59,767 nt of DNA from Patescibacteria group bacterium UBA5738 (GCA_002419295.1 DIFW01000016.1:9043-68809); one strand, 5' to 3'. Shown: positions 8,051 to 15,551, numbered from the stretch's first letter. Translations and numbers: made by a program. The notes: a model not told the origin generated them from the sequence alone.

Positions 8051-9418
8051 ATGATGAATTTTTTCAAATTAATCGCGATTGCCGCGGTATTGGGGATTTT
8101 GGGGATTTTGGGGATTGATTGCGGGCGGGTTCTCGCGCAAAACGGCAACGGAGAAACCGGTGAATGCACTACCAAAGAAACTTGCCAATCGCTTTTGGAC
8201 AAATACGAAGCGTTGTTGAGGCAATATGATTCCGATATCACCAAAACCGCCGGAGAGAAAAAAACCTTGCAAAACCAGATCGCGGCATTAAAGAAAAAGA
8301 CTGAAACGCTTTCAGTGCAAATCAAGCAAAGCAACGCGATGATCGGCGAATTGAGCATTCAGATTGTTGATACCGAAGCGTCGGTGGAAAGCACTGCGGC
8401 AAAGATCGCCGAAACTCAAAAGCATTTGGCCGCGATCGTGCGCGCAATTGACGAAGCGGATCGCGTTTCTTTGATCGAAACATTGCTGGCGGGCCGTAAA
8501 TTTTCCGATTTTTTTGACAACATGGTCTATCTTGAAAGCTTGAATCGCAAATCGGGCCAGGTTTTGCGCGAAGTTAAAGACTTGAAACAATCTCTGGAAG
8601 ACCAAAAATTGGGATTGGAAAGCGAAAAAACCGATCTGGAAAAAACCACGCAAATGAAATTGTTGCAAAAACAGGAGCATGAAAAATCCCAGGCCGAATA
8701 CAATCAGGCGCTCAAAACCAAAGACGCCCAGCTGGAGCAAACCACCCAAGCCAAGCAATTGACCGCGAAAGTGATCCAGCAGATCAAGCAAAGAATGTTT
8801 GCTTTGGCCGGCGTTTCCGATACGGACGCGCCAAATTTTGAGCAGGCCTATCAAATTGCCAAAACCGCGGGCGCGGCGGTGGGAGTGCGGCCGGCGTTTT
8901 TGCTGGCAATCTTGACGCAAGAATCAAATCTGGGCAAGAATGTGGGACAATGCTATATGACCAACAATACCACCGGCGCGGGGGTGAAAATTTCCACCGG
9001 CGCGGCAATTTCCAGGGTGATGAAGCCCACGCGGGATGTGGGGCCGTTTTTGGAAATTACCGGAGCGTTGGGAAAGGATCCGCATCAGACGCGCGTTTCT
9101 TGTCCGATGAGTTTTGGCTACGGCGGCGCGATGGGTCCGGCCCAATTCATTCCCTCGACATGGAAAAGCTACGCGGCGCGATTGCAGTCGATTCTGGGGC
9201 GTCCGGGAAATCCGTGGAATATCAATGACGCCTTTCTGGCCAGCGCGCTTTATGTTTCCGATTACGGCGCGACTTCGCAAACCTATGACGGCGAATGGAA
9301 GGCGGCGATGATCTACTTTGCCGGCACGGTGAACACCAAATATCGCTTCTACGGCGACAATGTGATGAAAATCGCCCAAGGCTACGCCGACGATATTAAA
9401 GCCATTGAAGGCAATTGA
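8051..9418 (+). CDS. Secreted coiled-coil lytic transglycosylase (EnvC-like coil plus SLT/MltB-type domain)
   Basis: 455 residues. A signal peptide (residues 1-29) is followed by a long coiled coil (about 40-260) like the periplasmic coil of EnvC/PcsB proteins. A C-terminal lytic transglycosylase domain carries the likely catalytic Glu291 in LAILTQESNLG, the GGAMGPAQFIPSTW motif, and a late YFAG motif. It should cleave peptidoglycan glycan strands during growth or division. The ATG at 8051 is chosen because it lies just after a consensus promoter and begins the signal peptide; the upstream extension overlaps the terminator. Confidence 0.87.
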   Translation: MMNFFKLIAIAAVLGILGILGIDCGRVLAQNGNGETGECTTKETCQSLLDKYEALLRQYDSDITKTAGEKKTLQNQIAALKKKTETLSVQIKQSNAMIGELSIQIVDTEASVESTAAKIAETQKHLAAIVRAIDEADRVSLIETLLAGRKFSDFFDNMVYLESLNRKSGQVLREVKDLKQSLEDQKLGLESEKTDLEKTTQMKLLQKQEHEKSQAEYNQALKTKDAQLEQTTQAKQLTAKVIQQIKQRMFALAGVSDTDAPNFEQAYQIAKTAGAAVGVRPAFLLAILTQESNLGKNVGQCYMTNNTTGAGVKISTGAAISRVMKPTRDVGPFLEITGALGKDPHQTRVSCPMSFGYGGAMGPAQFIPSTWKSYAARLQSILGRPGNPWNINDAFLASALYVSDYGATSQTYDGEWKAAMIYFAGTVNTKYRFYGDNVMKIAQGYADDIKAIEGN

Positions 9419-9425
9419 AAAATGT

Positions 9426-9472
9426 CGTATTTAAATCGTATTTAAATCGTATTTAAATCGTATTTAAATACG
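9426..9472. repeat. Tandem 11-bp AT-rich repeat array
   Basis: Four perfect head-to-tail copies of CGTATTTAAAT, ending in the perfect palindrome CGTATTTAAATACG. The period matches one helical turn. Related arrays lie at 26818-26880 and 59604-59632. It sits directly upstream of an AbrB-like gene. Confidence 0.85.
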
Positions 9473-9489
9473 ATTTAAAAAGCACAATT

Positions 9490-9663
9490 ATGAATCGTAA
9501 ATCTTCGGAGAAAAATATCCGCAAACTTACCAAAGCCGGCAAAGTTTCTTTGTCGCTGACCATCCCCCGCGAATTGGCGGTTGAACTCGGCTGGCGCGAC
9601 AACCAAAAAGTGGTGGTCAAAAAACGCGGCCAAGGTATCGTGATTGAAGATTGGAAAGAATAG
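9490..9663 (+). CDS. AbrB/SpoVT-like DNA-binding protein
   Basis: 57 residues starting MNRKSSEKNIRKLTKAGKVS. The segment from KVSLSLTIPRELAVELGW to KVVVKKRGQGIVIEDW matches the swapped-hairpin AbrB fold: one beta hairpin, the IPRELA helix, then GxxxxVxV. Such proteins are either antitoxins or transition-state regulators. No toxin gene follows directly. The 11-bp array at 9426-9472 ends 17 bases before the start and could be its operator. Confidence 0.75.
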   Translation: MNRKSSEKNIRKLTKAGKVSLSLTIPRELAVELGWRDNQKVVVKKRGQGIVIEDWKE

Positions 9664-9668
9664 CACAA

Positions 9669-9794
9669 ATGTCCACCGGATCTGGAATTAAAGGAGTCAA
9701 CTCTCGCATTAACGAAGGATGGCCATTTATAGGGCGTATCCCGGTTGGCAGACGGGGGAGTGTTTTATTGACAATTATATCCAATAAGATATAA
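9669..9794 (+). CDS. Possible small ORF or gene remnant (41 residues)
   Basis: A short frame beginning MSTGSGIKGVNSRINEGW lies 5 bases after the AbrB-like gene. Its end overlaps the promoter of higB. No family is recognised and there is no ribosome binding site, so it may be a degraded fragment. Confidence 0.25.
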   Translation: MSTGSGIKGVNSRINEGWPFIGRIPVGRRGSVLLTIISNKI

Positions 9795-9795
9795 T
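9768..9795 (+). promoter_or_regulatory. Promoter of higBA operon
   Basis: TTGACA (9768-9773), a 16-base spacer and TATAAT (9790-9795). The higB ATG is 26 bases downstream. Confidence 0.65.
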
Positions 9796-9821
9796 GTTTT
9801 ATTATGCGGACGGCGTAAATT

Positions 9822-10223
9822 ATGAATATTATTTACTATTGCGATTCAGATTTGAAATTTTGTCCCGTAAAACAATATTTAAACCGATTCAATGCAAGCG
9901 CCGCCAAAGACGCGAAGCTGATTGCGGCCATTAATAGCAAGATAATTTTTTTAAGCAACCGGGAAAACCATCCTTGTCCGCCAATATCAAAACCGTTGCG
10001 TGGTTATAGTTTCTTTGAGATAAGGCACAGGAAAAACAAAAATATTCTTATCAGAGTAATTTACTTTTGTTGTGATGGGAAAATGGTTTTATTAAACGCT
10101 TTTGAAAAACCTGATGATTATGGTTCGCAAAAAATCAAAAAAGGAATCGAAAAAATATTTGATATGGCCGAAATATACCGCCAAAAATATTTAAAAAACA
10201 AAAATCTTTATGAAAATTACTAA
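9822..10223 (+). CDS. higB: HigB/RelE-type toxin (Gp49-like mRNA interferase)
   Basis: 133 residues with the layout of phage Gp49/HigB toxins: an N-terminal IIYYCDSDLKFCPVKQYL strand-helix, a PLRGYSFFEIRHRKNKNILIRVIYF core with Arg/Lys-rich strands, and a C-terminal LLNAFEKP segment (usually LLHGFxKK). The family cleaves mRNA on ribosomes. It overlaps the antitoxin gene by 14 bases and is toxin-first, as is usual for HigBA. The reading frame is intact, unlike the toxins near 27 kb. Confidence 0.8.
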   Translation: MNIIYYCDSDLKFCPVKQYLNRFNASAAKDAKLIAAINSKIIFLSNRENHPCPPISKPLRGYSFFEIRHRKNKNILIRVIYFCCDGKMVLLNAFEKPDDYGSQKIKKGIEKIFDMAEIYRQKYLKNKNLYENY

Positions 10224-10593
10224 TAAAAAAAATATTGATCCCATTGCCGAGGCAAAAAAGAGCAAACATTTTAAAAAATATTCCGATGAGGCGGATGTGC
10301 GAATCAGGTTCGCAAATGCGGTTTATAGCACCAGAACCAAAATGGAGATTAGCCAGCAGGAACTGGCTAAAAGAGCCGAAACAACACAAAAAAGAATATC
10401 TAACATAGAGAACGCGGATATTGATTTGGGCATGGGAGCGATTTATAGAATATCGCAAGCGCTTTGCCTTGATTCAAAAACATTGGCCGATATTTTTGGT
10501 TGTGATTTTATCAATTACAGCATAGTGTGCGGCGAGACCGTGAACAGCCATATTGGCCAAACCGAAAAGTTTTTGACAAAAATTTATTATTAA
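10210..10593 (+). CDS. higA: HigA-type antitoxin, XRE-family HTH
   Basis: 127 residues. The helix-turn-helix is clear: TKMEISQQELAKRAETTQ followed by the recognition helix KRISNIENA. It overlaps higB and should both bind the toxin and repress the shared promoter at 9768-9795. The C-terminal 35 residues (from DFINYSIVCGET) extend beyond the HTH domain and may be the toxin-binding part. Confidence 0.82.
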   Translation: MKITNKKNIDPIAEAKKSKHFKKYSDEADVRIRFANAVYSTRTKMEISQQELAKRAETTQKRISNIENADIDLGMGAIYRISQALCLDSKTLADIFGCDFINYSIVCGETVNSHIGQTEKFLTKIYY

Positions 10594-10603
10594 ATTTAAA
10601 AAA

Positions 10604-11002
10604 ATGCTTAATTGTAAATATATGCTGGTTTGCGAAAACGCGATAGTTGATTCCGTCAGCAAAGCGACCTCGCTGATCAATATTGTGAATGGTATCAAGA
10701 TTACGAAAGCGCCGGTAGCGATTCCGTTTAAGTTTGTTGTCCATACCGCTTGGGAGAGAGACGCAAAAAACGATATTGACGATAAGGTCCAAATAGCGGT
10801 TAGGCAGCCGGATAGCGATGCGGAAAAAATTCTGGCCGAAATAAAAATTCCGGGCTCGTCTTTGGGACACAATCATAATTTGAATATTATTGGATTAAAG
10901 ATTGATAATTTCGGCGATCTTTATTTTATAGCGAGGGTTAAGGAGGGCGAAAACTTTCGCGAAGCGGGCCGTTGCAGATTTAGAATCGACAAAGCGGCAT
11001 AG
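10604..11002 (+). CDS. DUF6941-like protein in the higBA operon
   Basis: 132 residues, 10 bases after higA, so probably the third gene of the operon. The N-terminus (YMLVCENAIVDSVSKATSLINIVNG) resembles DUF6941, whose members begin with a similar CE...D...K.sLi.i segment. The rest is predicted mostly beta (FVVHTAWER, AEIKIPGSS, LYFIARVKEG). No catalytic motif is visible and its role is unknown. The assignment is from memory of the family pattern. Confidence 0.55.
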   Translation: MLNCKYMLVCENAIVDSVSKATSLINIVNGIKITKAPVAIPFKFVVHTAWERDAKNDIDDKVQIAVRQPDSDAEKILAEIKIPGSSLGHNHNLNIIGLKIDNFGDLYFIARVKEGENFREAGRCRFRIDKAA

Positions 11003-11021
11003 TGTAGCTTCAAAGTTAAAT

Positions 11022-11162
11022 TATGGCAAACAGCAATCCCACAAACAGCTCGCGATTGTGTTTGAGGAATATGTTGCCAAAATCGCGCCAGATGGGGAAA
11101 TTACCGAAGACGATCCCAAATTGAATCTCATTATTCCGAATAATTTAGCGATGCCGATTTAG
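11022..11162 (+). pseudogene. Start-less coding remnant
   Basis: A frame ending at TAG 11160-11162 reads like a real protein end (QLAIVFEEYVAKIAPDGEI, then LIIPNNLAMPI), but has no start codon. An ATG at 11023 is in another frame. It looks like the tail of a frameshifted or truncated gene. The rest of 11003-11291 shows no other gene, only a weak hairpin at 11222-11239 that could end prfA. Confidence 0.35.
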
Positions 11163-11291
11163 GATGCTTGTCCGCGGAGTGTTGATTGAGGGGCGGGCGG
11201 GGCGCGTATAGAAAAATAAAAACCATTTTGCGGGATGGTGGCTTTTAGAAAACAGATTGAATTTTTTTAGCGGGCAAGCCGGCAAATGAAG

Positions 11292-12347
11292 TCAATTATT
11301 CAGATCGTCAAGTTCTTCTTGCAAGGTTTGGGCGATGTTGGAAAGATTGCCGTTGAAGATGCCTTCAATGTCGTGCCAGCTTTTTTTCACGCGGTGGTCG
11401 GTGACGCGATCCTGCGGAATATTGTAGGTGCGGATCTTTTCACTGCGCTCTCCGCCGCCGATCTGTTCTTTGCGCGCGCCGCCGAAAGCCGATTCTTCAT
11501 CTTGCCGTTTTTTTTCTTGCAGGCGGTAAACAAGCAGAGCCATCGCGTTTTCCCGATTTTGCAATTGGTTGCGCTCGGTCTGCGAAAACACCGACAAGCC
11601 TGTCGCGATGTGCGTGATGCGCACCGCGGATTCCCGTTTGTTGACGAACTGCCCGCCCGGCCCCGAAGAGCGGCAAAACTCCACTCTGATCTCGTCGGGA
11701 CGGAGAGAGATTTCGCTTTTTTTGGGTTTGGGCAAAACGGCCACGGTGGCGGTGGAAGTGTGGATGCGTCCGCTTTTTTCGGTTTCCGGGATCCGTTGAA
11801 CCCGATGCACGCCGCCTTCATTGCGCATCAAATCCCAAACATCACGGCCTTTCAGTTCAAAAATTACTTCCTTGCAACCGCCGATTTCGGTGAGGCTTTG
11901 GTCCAAGGTTTTTTGTTTCCAGCCGTTATTTTGGGCAAAACGCGAATACATCCGGTAAAGATCGGCGGCAAACAGCGCGGATTCTTGTCCGCCCGCGCCC
12001 GCGCGTATTTCCACGACAATCGCGTCGGGCCCGGAAGGCTTGCTTTCGGCCTTGATCAATTCTCGCAGTTCGCTTTCCAGCGCGATTCTCCGCGTTTTTA
12101 ATTGTTCGGTTTCAACTTCGGCCAAAGACATCAGCTCCGGATCTTCTTCGGAAGCCGCGATCAGCCGATTTTCTTCAATTTTATTGTCAATTTCCTTGAT
12201 TTCGTTTTCTTTTTCAATCACTTTTTCCAAATATGACTTTCTTTTGTTCAACTCTTCAAATTTTTCCCAATCCGAAATCAGCCCGGGGTCGCCGAGCTGT
12301 TCAATCAACCGATCATATTCTTCTTGAGGCAAAAGAGCTTGTGCCAT
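11292..12347 (-). CDS. prfA: Peptide chain release factor 1
   Basis: 351 residues, usual RF1 length. It ends translation at UAA/UAG. The catalytic GGQ loop is at residues 231-233 (SSGPGGQFVNKRES). The stop-codon recognition tripeptide is Pro-Glu-Thr at 187-189 in HRVQRIPETEKSGRIH; the PxT form identifies RF1 rather than RF2 (SPF). The N-terminal coiled domain covers residues 1-100. The gene starts 2 bases after the rpmE stop, so the two form one operon driven by the promoter at 12584-12612. Confidence 0.96.
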   Translation of the reverse strand: MAQALLPQEEYDRLIEQLGDPGLISDWEKFEELNKRKSYLEKVIEKENEIKEIDNKIEENRLIAASEEDPELMSLAEVETEQLKTRRIALESELRELIKAESKPSGPDAIVVEIRAGAGGQESALFAADLYRMYSRFAQNNGWKQKTLDQSLTEIGGCKEVIFELKGRDVWDLMRNEGGVHRVQRIPETEKSGRIHTSTATVAVLPKPKKSEISLRPDEIRVEFCRSSGPGGQFVNKRESAVRITHIATGLSVFSQTERNQLQNRENAMALLVYRLQEKKRQDEESAFGGARKEQIGGGERSEKIRTYNIPQDRVTDHRVKKSWHDIEGIFNGNLSNIAQTLQEELDDLNN

Positions 12348-12349
12348 TT

Positions 12350-12577
12350 CTACTTGGATTTTTTGGCCAATTTTTCTTTTTTGGCAACCTTTTTCAAGAA
12401 TTTATCCACTCTTCCCATCGCGCCAATGAGTTTGGCTTTGCCGGTATAGAAAGGATGGCAGGCCGAACAAGTCTCAATTTCGCTGTATTCTTTGGACGAA
12501 CCGATCTTGTAGGTTTGGCCGCAAGAGCATTTGGTTTGCGCCTCGGGGTAATATTTTGGATGAATATCTTTTTTCAT
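12350..12577 (-). CDS. rpmE: 50S ribosomal protein bL31
   Basis: 75 residues starting MKKDIHPKYYPEAQTKCSCG, the standard bL31 N-terminus. The CxC and CxxC pairs (KCSCG, TCSACHPF) show the zinc-binding form. The longer upstream extension is rejected because the TATGAT -10 at 12584-12589 ends 7 bases before this ATG. The mRNA is therefore predicted to be leaderless. It is cotranscribed with prfA. Confidence 0.95.
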   Translation of the reverse strand: MKKDIHPKYYPEAQTKCSCGQTYKIGSSKEYSEIETCSACHPFYTGKAKLIGAMGRVDKFLKKVAKKEKLAKKSK

Positions 12578-12583
12578 AATGAC

Positions 12584-12612
12584 ATCATATAACAAACGGC
12601 AAAAATTTGCAA
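12584..12612 (-). promoter_or_regulatory. rpmE-prfA promoter, sharing its -35 with the rpsB promoter
   Basis: On the minus strand TTGCAA (12612-12607), a 17-base spacer, and TATGAT (12589-12584). The TTGCAA hexamer is self-complementary and also serves the plus-strand promoter. The predicted start is at or next to the rpmE ATG. Confidence 0.72.
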
Positions 12613-12635
12613 GAATCGGCAAGCTGTGATATAGA
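12607..12635 (+). promoter_or_regulatory. rpsB-tsf promoter
   Basis: TTGCAA (12607-12612), a 17-base spacer and TATAGA (12630-12635). It shares the -35 with the divergent rpmE promoter. It leaves a leader of about 70 bases before rpsB. Confidence 0.7.
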
Positions 12636-12710
12636 ATACGATGTGTCCGGGTAATCCGGCAATTCGGAGCGGAGTCGGATAAATATTATTAATATATCAT
12701 AAAAATCCAT

Positions 12711-13436
12711 ATGGCGGTTAATTTATCAGTTGAAGAAATGAACGGCGCCGGACTTCAGTTCGGCCACAAAAAATCAAAGGTTCATCCGAAAATGAAAAGC
12801 TTTTTGCTTGGAGTGAGGAACACGATTTTTGTTATTGACCTAAACAAGACCAAAGAAAAATTCGCCGCCGCGCTGGAATATATGCGCGGTTTGGCCGCCG
12901 AAGACAAAGTTGTTATTTTCGTGGGTACAAAAACCCAGTTCAAAAAAATGATCAAAGAAACCGCGGTGGCTTGCGGGATGCCCTATGTGAGCGAGCGCTG
13001 GATGGGCGGAACTTTTACGAATTTCAAAATTATCAAAAAACGCGTTGACCACTATAAAGAACTGGAGCGCAAAACCGAAGCCGGCGAATTTGAAAAGTAC
13101 ACCAAAAAAGAACAGGCCGTTATCCAAAAAGAGATTAAAGTTTTGGAGAAAAAATTCGAGGGGATCAAAATGATGGAGCGCATTCCCGACGCGATGTTCG
13201 TGGTGGATATGGAAAAAGACAAACTGGCGATCAAAGAAGCCCGCCAGAACGGCGTGAAGGTGATCGGCATTGCCGATGTGAACATCAACCCCGATCTTGC
13301 GGATTATCCCATTATTGCCAATGATGACGCGGTAACTTCGGTGAAATACATTTTGGAAAAGGCCAAGGAAGCGATTACTGAAGGCAAACAGGCATCTGCC
13401 GCGTCTGCTTCCGCCAATGCCTCGAAGGAAAATTAA
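12711..13436 (+). CDS. rpsB: 30S ribosomal protein uS2
   Basis: 241 residues. Motifs of uS2 are present: NGAGLQFGHKKSKVHPKMKSF near the start, VIFVGTKTQ, ERWMGGTFTNFK, and the PDAMFVVDMEKDKLAIKEA and GIADVNINPDLADYPI blocks. The C-terminus ends in an Ala/Ser-rich tail. It leads the usual rpsB-tsf pair. Confidence 0.97.
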   Translation: MAVNLSVEEMNGAGLQFGHKKSKVHPKMKSFLLGVRNTIFVIDLNKTKEKFAAALEYMRGLAAEDKVVIFVGTKTQFKKMIKETAVACGMPYVSERWMGGTFTNFKIIKKRVDHYKELERKTEAGEFEKYTKKEQAVIQKEIKVLEKKFEGIKMMERIPDAMFVVDMEKDKLAIKEARQNGVKVIGIADVNINPDLADYPIIANDDAVTSVKYILEKAKEAITEGKQASAASASANASKEN

Positions 13437-13522
13437 AGAAAAGGGAAAGCGAAAATTTAAAATTGAAGACCGATATCGTCCGGCAATTTTTCATTTTCAA
13501 TTTTTACTTTTTAATTTGTAAT

Positions 13523-13966
13523 ATGGCCAACATTGAACTTATCAAACAGCTTCGCGATGAAACCGGCATTTCCATCGGCGAATGCAAGAAAGCCGTTGAA
13601 GAAGGCGGCAGTATCGAAAAAGCCAAAGAAATTTTGAAAAAATGGGGCAAGGATTTGGCGGCCAAAAAAGAAGACCGCAATACGGGGCAGGGCAAAATTG
13701 AAGCATATATCCATGCCAACGGCAAGGTCGGCGTGATGGTGGAATTGCGCTGTGAGACCGATTTTGTGGCCAAATCGCAAGATTTTCAAAACTTGGCTCA
13801 CGAGCTTTGCTTGCAGTCGGCGGCGATGGGGGATGATCCAAAAACTCTTTTAACATTGCCGTGGATCAAGGATTCTTCCAAAACCGCCAAAGATTTGATT
13901 GATGAAACGATTGCCAAAGTCGGCGAAAATATCGTTTTGCAAAAAGCGGTTCGTTTTGAGATTTAG
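13523..13966 (+). CDS. tsf: Elongation factor Ts, short form
   Basis: 148 residues from ATG 13523, compared with about 280 in E. coli. The UBA-like N-terminus (IKQLRDETGISIGECKKAVEE) and the EF-Tu-binding core (VELRCETDFVAKSQDFQNLAHEL) are intact. The second C-terminal half of the dimerisation module is absent, a shortening known from minimal EF-Ts forms. It regenerates EF-Tu-GTP. The longer ORF start at 13463 lies in AT-rich leader sequence and is rejected. Confidence 0.93.
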   Translation: MANIELIKQLRDETGISIGECKKAVEEGGSIEKAKEILKKWGKDLAAKKEDRNTGQGKIEAYIHANGKVGVMVELRCETDFVAKSQDFQNLAHELCLQSAAMGDDPKTLLTLPWIKDSSKTAKDLIDETIAKVGENIVLQKAVRFEI

Positions 13967-13980
13967 ACCAAAGAACCTTT

Positions 13981-14553
13981 ATGGTTGAAATTATCGCTTC
14001 CCTAGTGCTTGTTGGCAGTATCGCGGGCGCGGGGAGCATTCTTGTTCGCAAAATGCCGCGCGCGATCAAAACTCTTGAAATTGAGGAATCTTCCGGTCGA
14101 TTTGGCTGGCGCGCCGGATTTGCTTGGTTGTCGGCAAAAATCAGGCAAAATCCGCGCCTGAAAGATTTTTCGTGGCTGGATTTTTTGCAAAAAAAGCTTT
14201 TAAAGATCAGGGTGGCGGTTTTGAAAGTTGACAATAAGATCAACGACTTTGCGGCAAAATTGCGCCAGCGGGCGGAAAAAGAGCAACGCAAAGACGAGGG
14301 CGAAACGATTGATGATAATTATTGGCGCGATCTCAAAACTATCGTTAAAAACAAGCAATTGCCTTCGGTCGCCAAAAAACAGAGAATTGCCGCCATCGCC
14401 GCGAACACGGATAATCAAGTTGAAAGGGCGGATGAAGACGCGTTGCCGGTGAAGCGAGTGGTGACGCCTGAACAAACGGCGGCCAAGGCTGGCAGGACAA
14501 AAAAAAGACGATTAAACCGGAAGAAAAAAACCGGCGATCCTTTTGCTTGGTAG
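13981..14553 (+). CDS. Single-pass membrane protein with basic C-terminus (hypothetical)
   Basis: 190 residues, 14 bases after tsf. A hydrophobic N-terminal helix (IIASLVLVGSIAGAGSILV, residues 4-22) is followed by an amphipathic charged region and a strongly basic tail (AGRTKKRRLNRKKK). Nothing enzymatic is visible. The architecture suggests a membrane-tethered cytoplasmic protein that might contact nucleic acid, which is inference only. Confidence 0.6.
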   Translation: MVEIIASLVLVGSIAGAGSILVRKMPRAIKTLEIEESSGRFGWRAGFAWLSAKIRQNPRLKDFSWLDFLQKKLLKIRVAVLKVDNKINDFAAKLRQRAEKEQRKDEGETIDDNYWRDLKTIVKNKQLPSVAKKQRIAAIAANTDNQVERADEDALPVKRVVTPEQTAAKAGRTKKRRLNRKKKTGDPFAW

Positions 14554-14584
14554 TTTTCCCGCTATCCTTGACCAATTATTAACC

Positions 14585-14656
14585 GCCGGGGTAGCTCAAT
14601 GGCAGAGCAACTGTTTTGTAAACAGTAGGTTGGGGGTTCAAGTCCTCTCCTCGGCT
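14585..14656 (+). tRNA. tRNA-Thr (anticodon TGT)
   Basis: A full cloverleaf can be drawn. The acceptor stem is GCCGGGG with CCTCGGC, and the D arm begins GCTC. The anticodon stem ACTGT/ACAGT encloses the loop TTTGTAA, giving anticodon TGT. The T arm is GGGGG-TTCAAGT-CCTCT. The 3' CCA is not encoded (TCA follows). Confidence 0.92.
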
Positions 14657-14688
14657 CAATTAATCTCGGTAAATTTGTATGAGATAAA

Positions 14689-14752
14689 TAGGTTGGGGGT
14701 TTTCCGCCCGAGGCGGCCCCGTCCTTTGGCGGGAAGTCCTCTCCTCGGCTCA
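14689..14752 (+). repeat. Duplicated tRNA-Thr 3' end interrupted by a GC-rich insert
   Basis: TAGGTTGGGGGTT (14689-14701) and AAGTCCTCTCCTCGGCTCA (14734-14752) repeat the 3' part of the upstream tRNA. They are split in the T loop by about 32 bases. The insert has CCGCC-CGA-GGCGG and the sequence CCGTCCTTTGGCGG, whose reverse complement occurs at 32484-32497. Confidence 0.85.
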
Positions 14753-14797
14753 TTCGGCTGTTTTTGGAGCACGCGATTTGTATTTTTGCGCGGGAGA

Positions 14798-14825
14798 TTG
14801 CGCCAGAATTCGGGCGTGGTATAAT
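14798..14825 (+). promoter_or_regulatory. Promoter of coiled-coil gene
   Basis: TTGCGC (14798-14803), a 16-base spacer, and TATAAT (14820-14825), 17 bases before the ATG at 14843. Confidence 0.6.
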
Positions 14826-14842
14826 GGGGTTATTACCCTGTT

Positions 14843-15268
14843 ATGGCAAACAAAACCGGCAAAAAAAATACCAAACTTGAAAAATCTTCGCAGGAAGATC
14901 AGTTTGTGGTTTTGTTGGAAAATATGCGCGACGAGATCAAGCTGGTGGCCGAAGGAAATTTGATGTTGCAGGAAAGCATGGAAAGAGGGTTTAAAGAAAT
15001 CCGCAAAGAATTCAAAGAAGAGATCAATGATTTAAGGATTGATATAAAAACGGAAATGAATGATATGAAAACGGAAATGAATGATATGAAAATGGAAATG
15101 AATGATATGAAAACGGAAATGAATGATATGAAAACGGAAATGAAAATGGGGTTTAAAGGGATGATGGCTGAATCGTTGGCGATGGACAAAAAAGTGGACG
15201 AAAAAGCCGACAAGAAAGATTTACTCGTTTTGGAAAAACGCGTTGCCAAATTGGAAACCGCGCGCTGA
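14843..15268 (+). CDS. Coiled-coil protein with tandem heptad repeats (hypothetical)
   Basis: 141 residues, mostly a parallel coiled coil. The centre is built from a 7-residue unit, TEMNDMK, repeated about five times. It arises from a 21-bp DNA repeat (15047-15145), which is likely to vary in copy number. The N-terminus is lysine-rich with no signal peptide, and the C-terminus ends in a helical LVLEKRVAKLETAR. The partial gene at 59640 may belong to a similar small coiled-coil group. Confidence 0.65.
   Translation: MANKTGKKNTKLEKSSQEDQFVVLLENMRDEIKLVAEGNLMLQESMERGFKEIRKEFKEEINDLRIDIKTEMNDMKTEMNDMKMEMNDMKTEMNDMKTEMKMGFKGMMAESLAMDKKVDEKADKKDLLVLEKRVAKLETAR
15047..15145 (+). repeat. 21-bp tandem repeat inside a coding sequence
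   Basis: Four full copies and one partial copy of a 21-base unit starting AAAACGGAAATGAATGATAT, with a single C-to-T change in copy three. Each adds one coiled-coil heptad in frame. Confidence 0.9.
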
Positions 15269-15371
15269 AAAATTAAAAGACAAAAAAATTTAAAAGATCG
15301 CCCTCGCCTTCGATTTTTTTGGAATATTGGAATATATGTTTGCCGCTATTTATTTATCTGCCAGAATACCC

Positions 15372-15450
15372 CGTCGGCTTTGCCGCGGGGATGAATGGTT
15401 GCCCGGAGCGTAGCGGAAGGAATACCTCCCCGCCCTGGCGGGGGTGGTTT
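15372..15450. repeat. GC-rich hairpin element between genes
   Basis: CCCCGTCGGC-TTT-GCCGCGGGG forms a hairpin and a second GC hairpin (CCCCGCC...GGCGGGG) follows. CGGCTTTGCCGCGGGG plus a trailing TTTATTTTT also occurs at 43492-43520, apparently as a shorter version. Otherwise 15269-15551 shows no convincing gene. Confidence 0.55.
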
Positions 15451-15551
15451 ATTTTTATCGGCCGGCAATCACCAATCAAACTTGCCAAATCGTTGAAACA
15501 AGCCGTTAATAAATCTGTTGAAATCAAATATCAACAGCTTTATCGGTGGAG

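Noticed and set aside
9426..9472. Possible CRISPR array
   Set aside because: The units are 11 bp, contiguous and without spacers. No cas gene lies in the window.
11286..12101. 271-codon plus-strand ORF opposite prfA
   Set aside because: prfA carries all RF1 motifs on the minus strand; the plus frame is a GC-driven shadow.
15047..15145. Possible CRISPR or intergenic repeat
   Set aside because: The repeat is in frame inside a coiled-coil gene and has no spacers.
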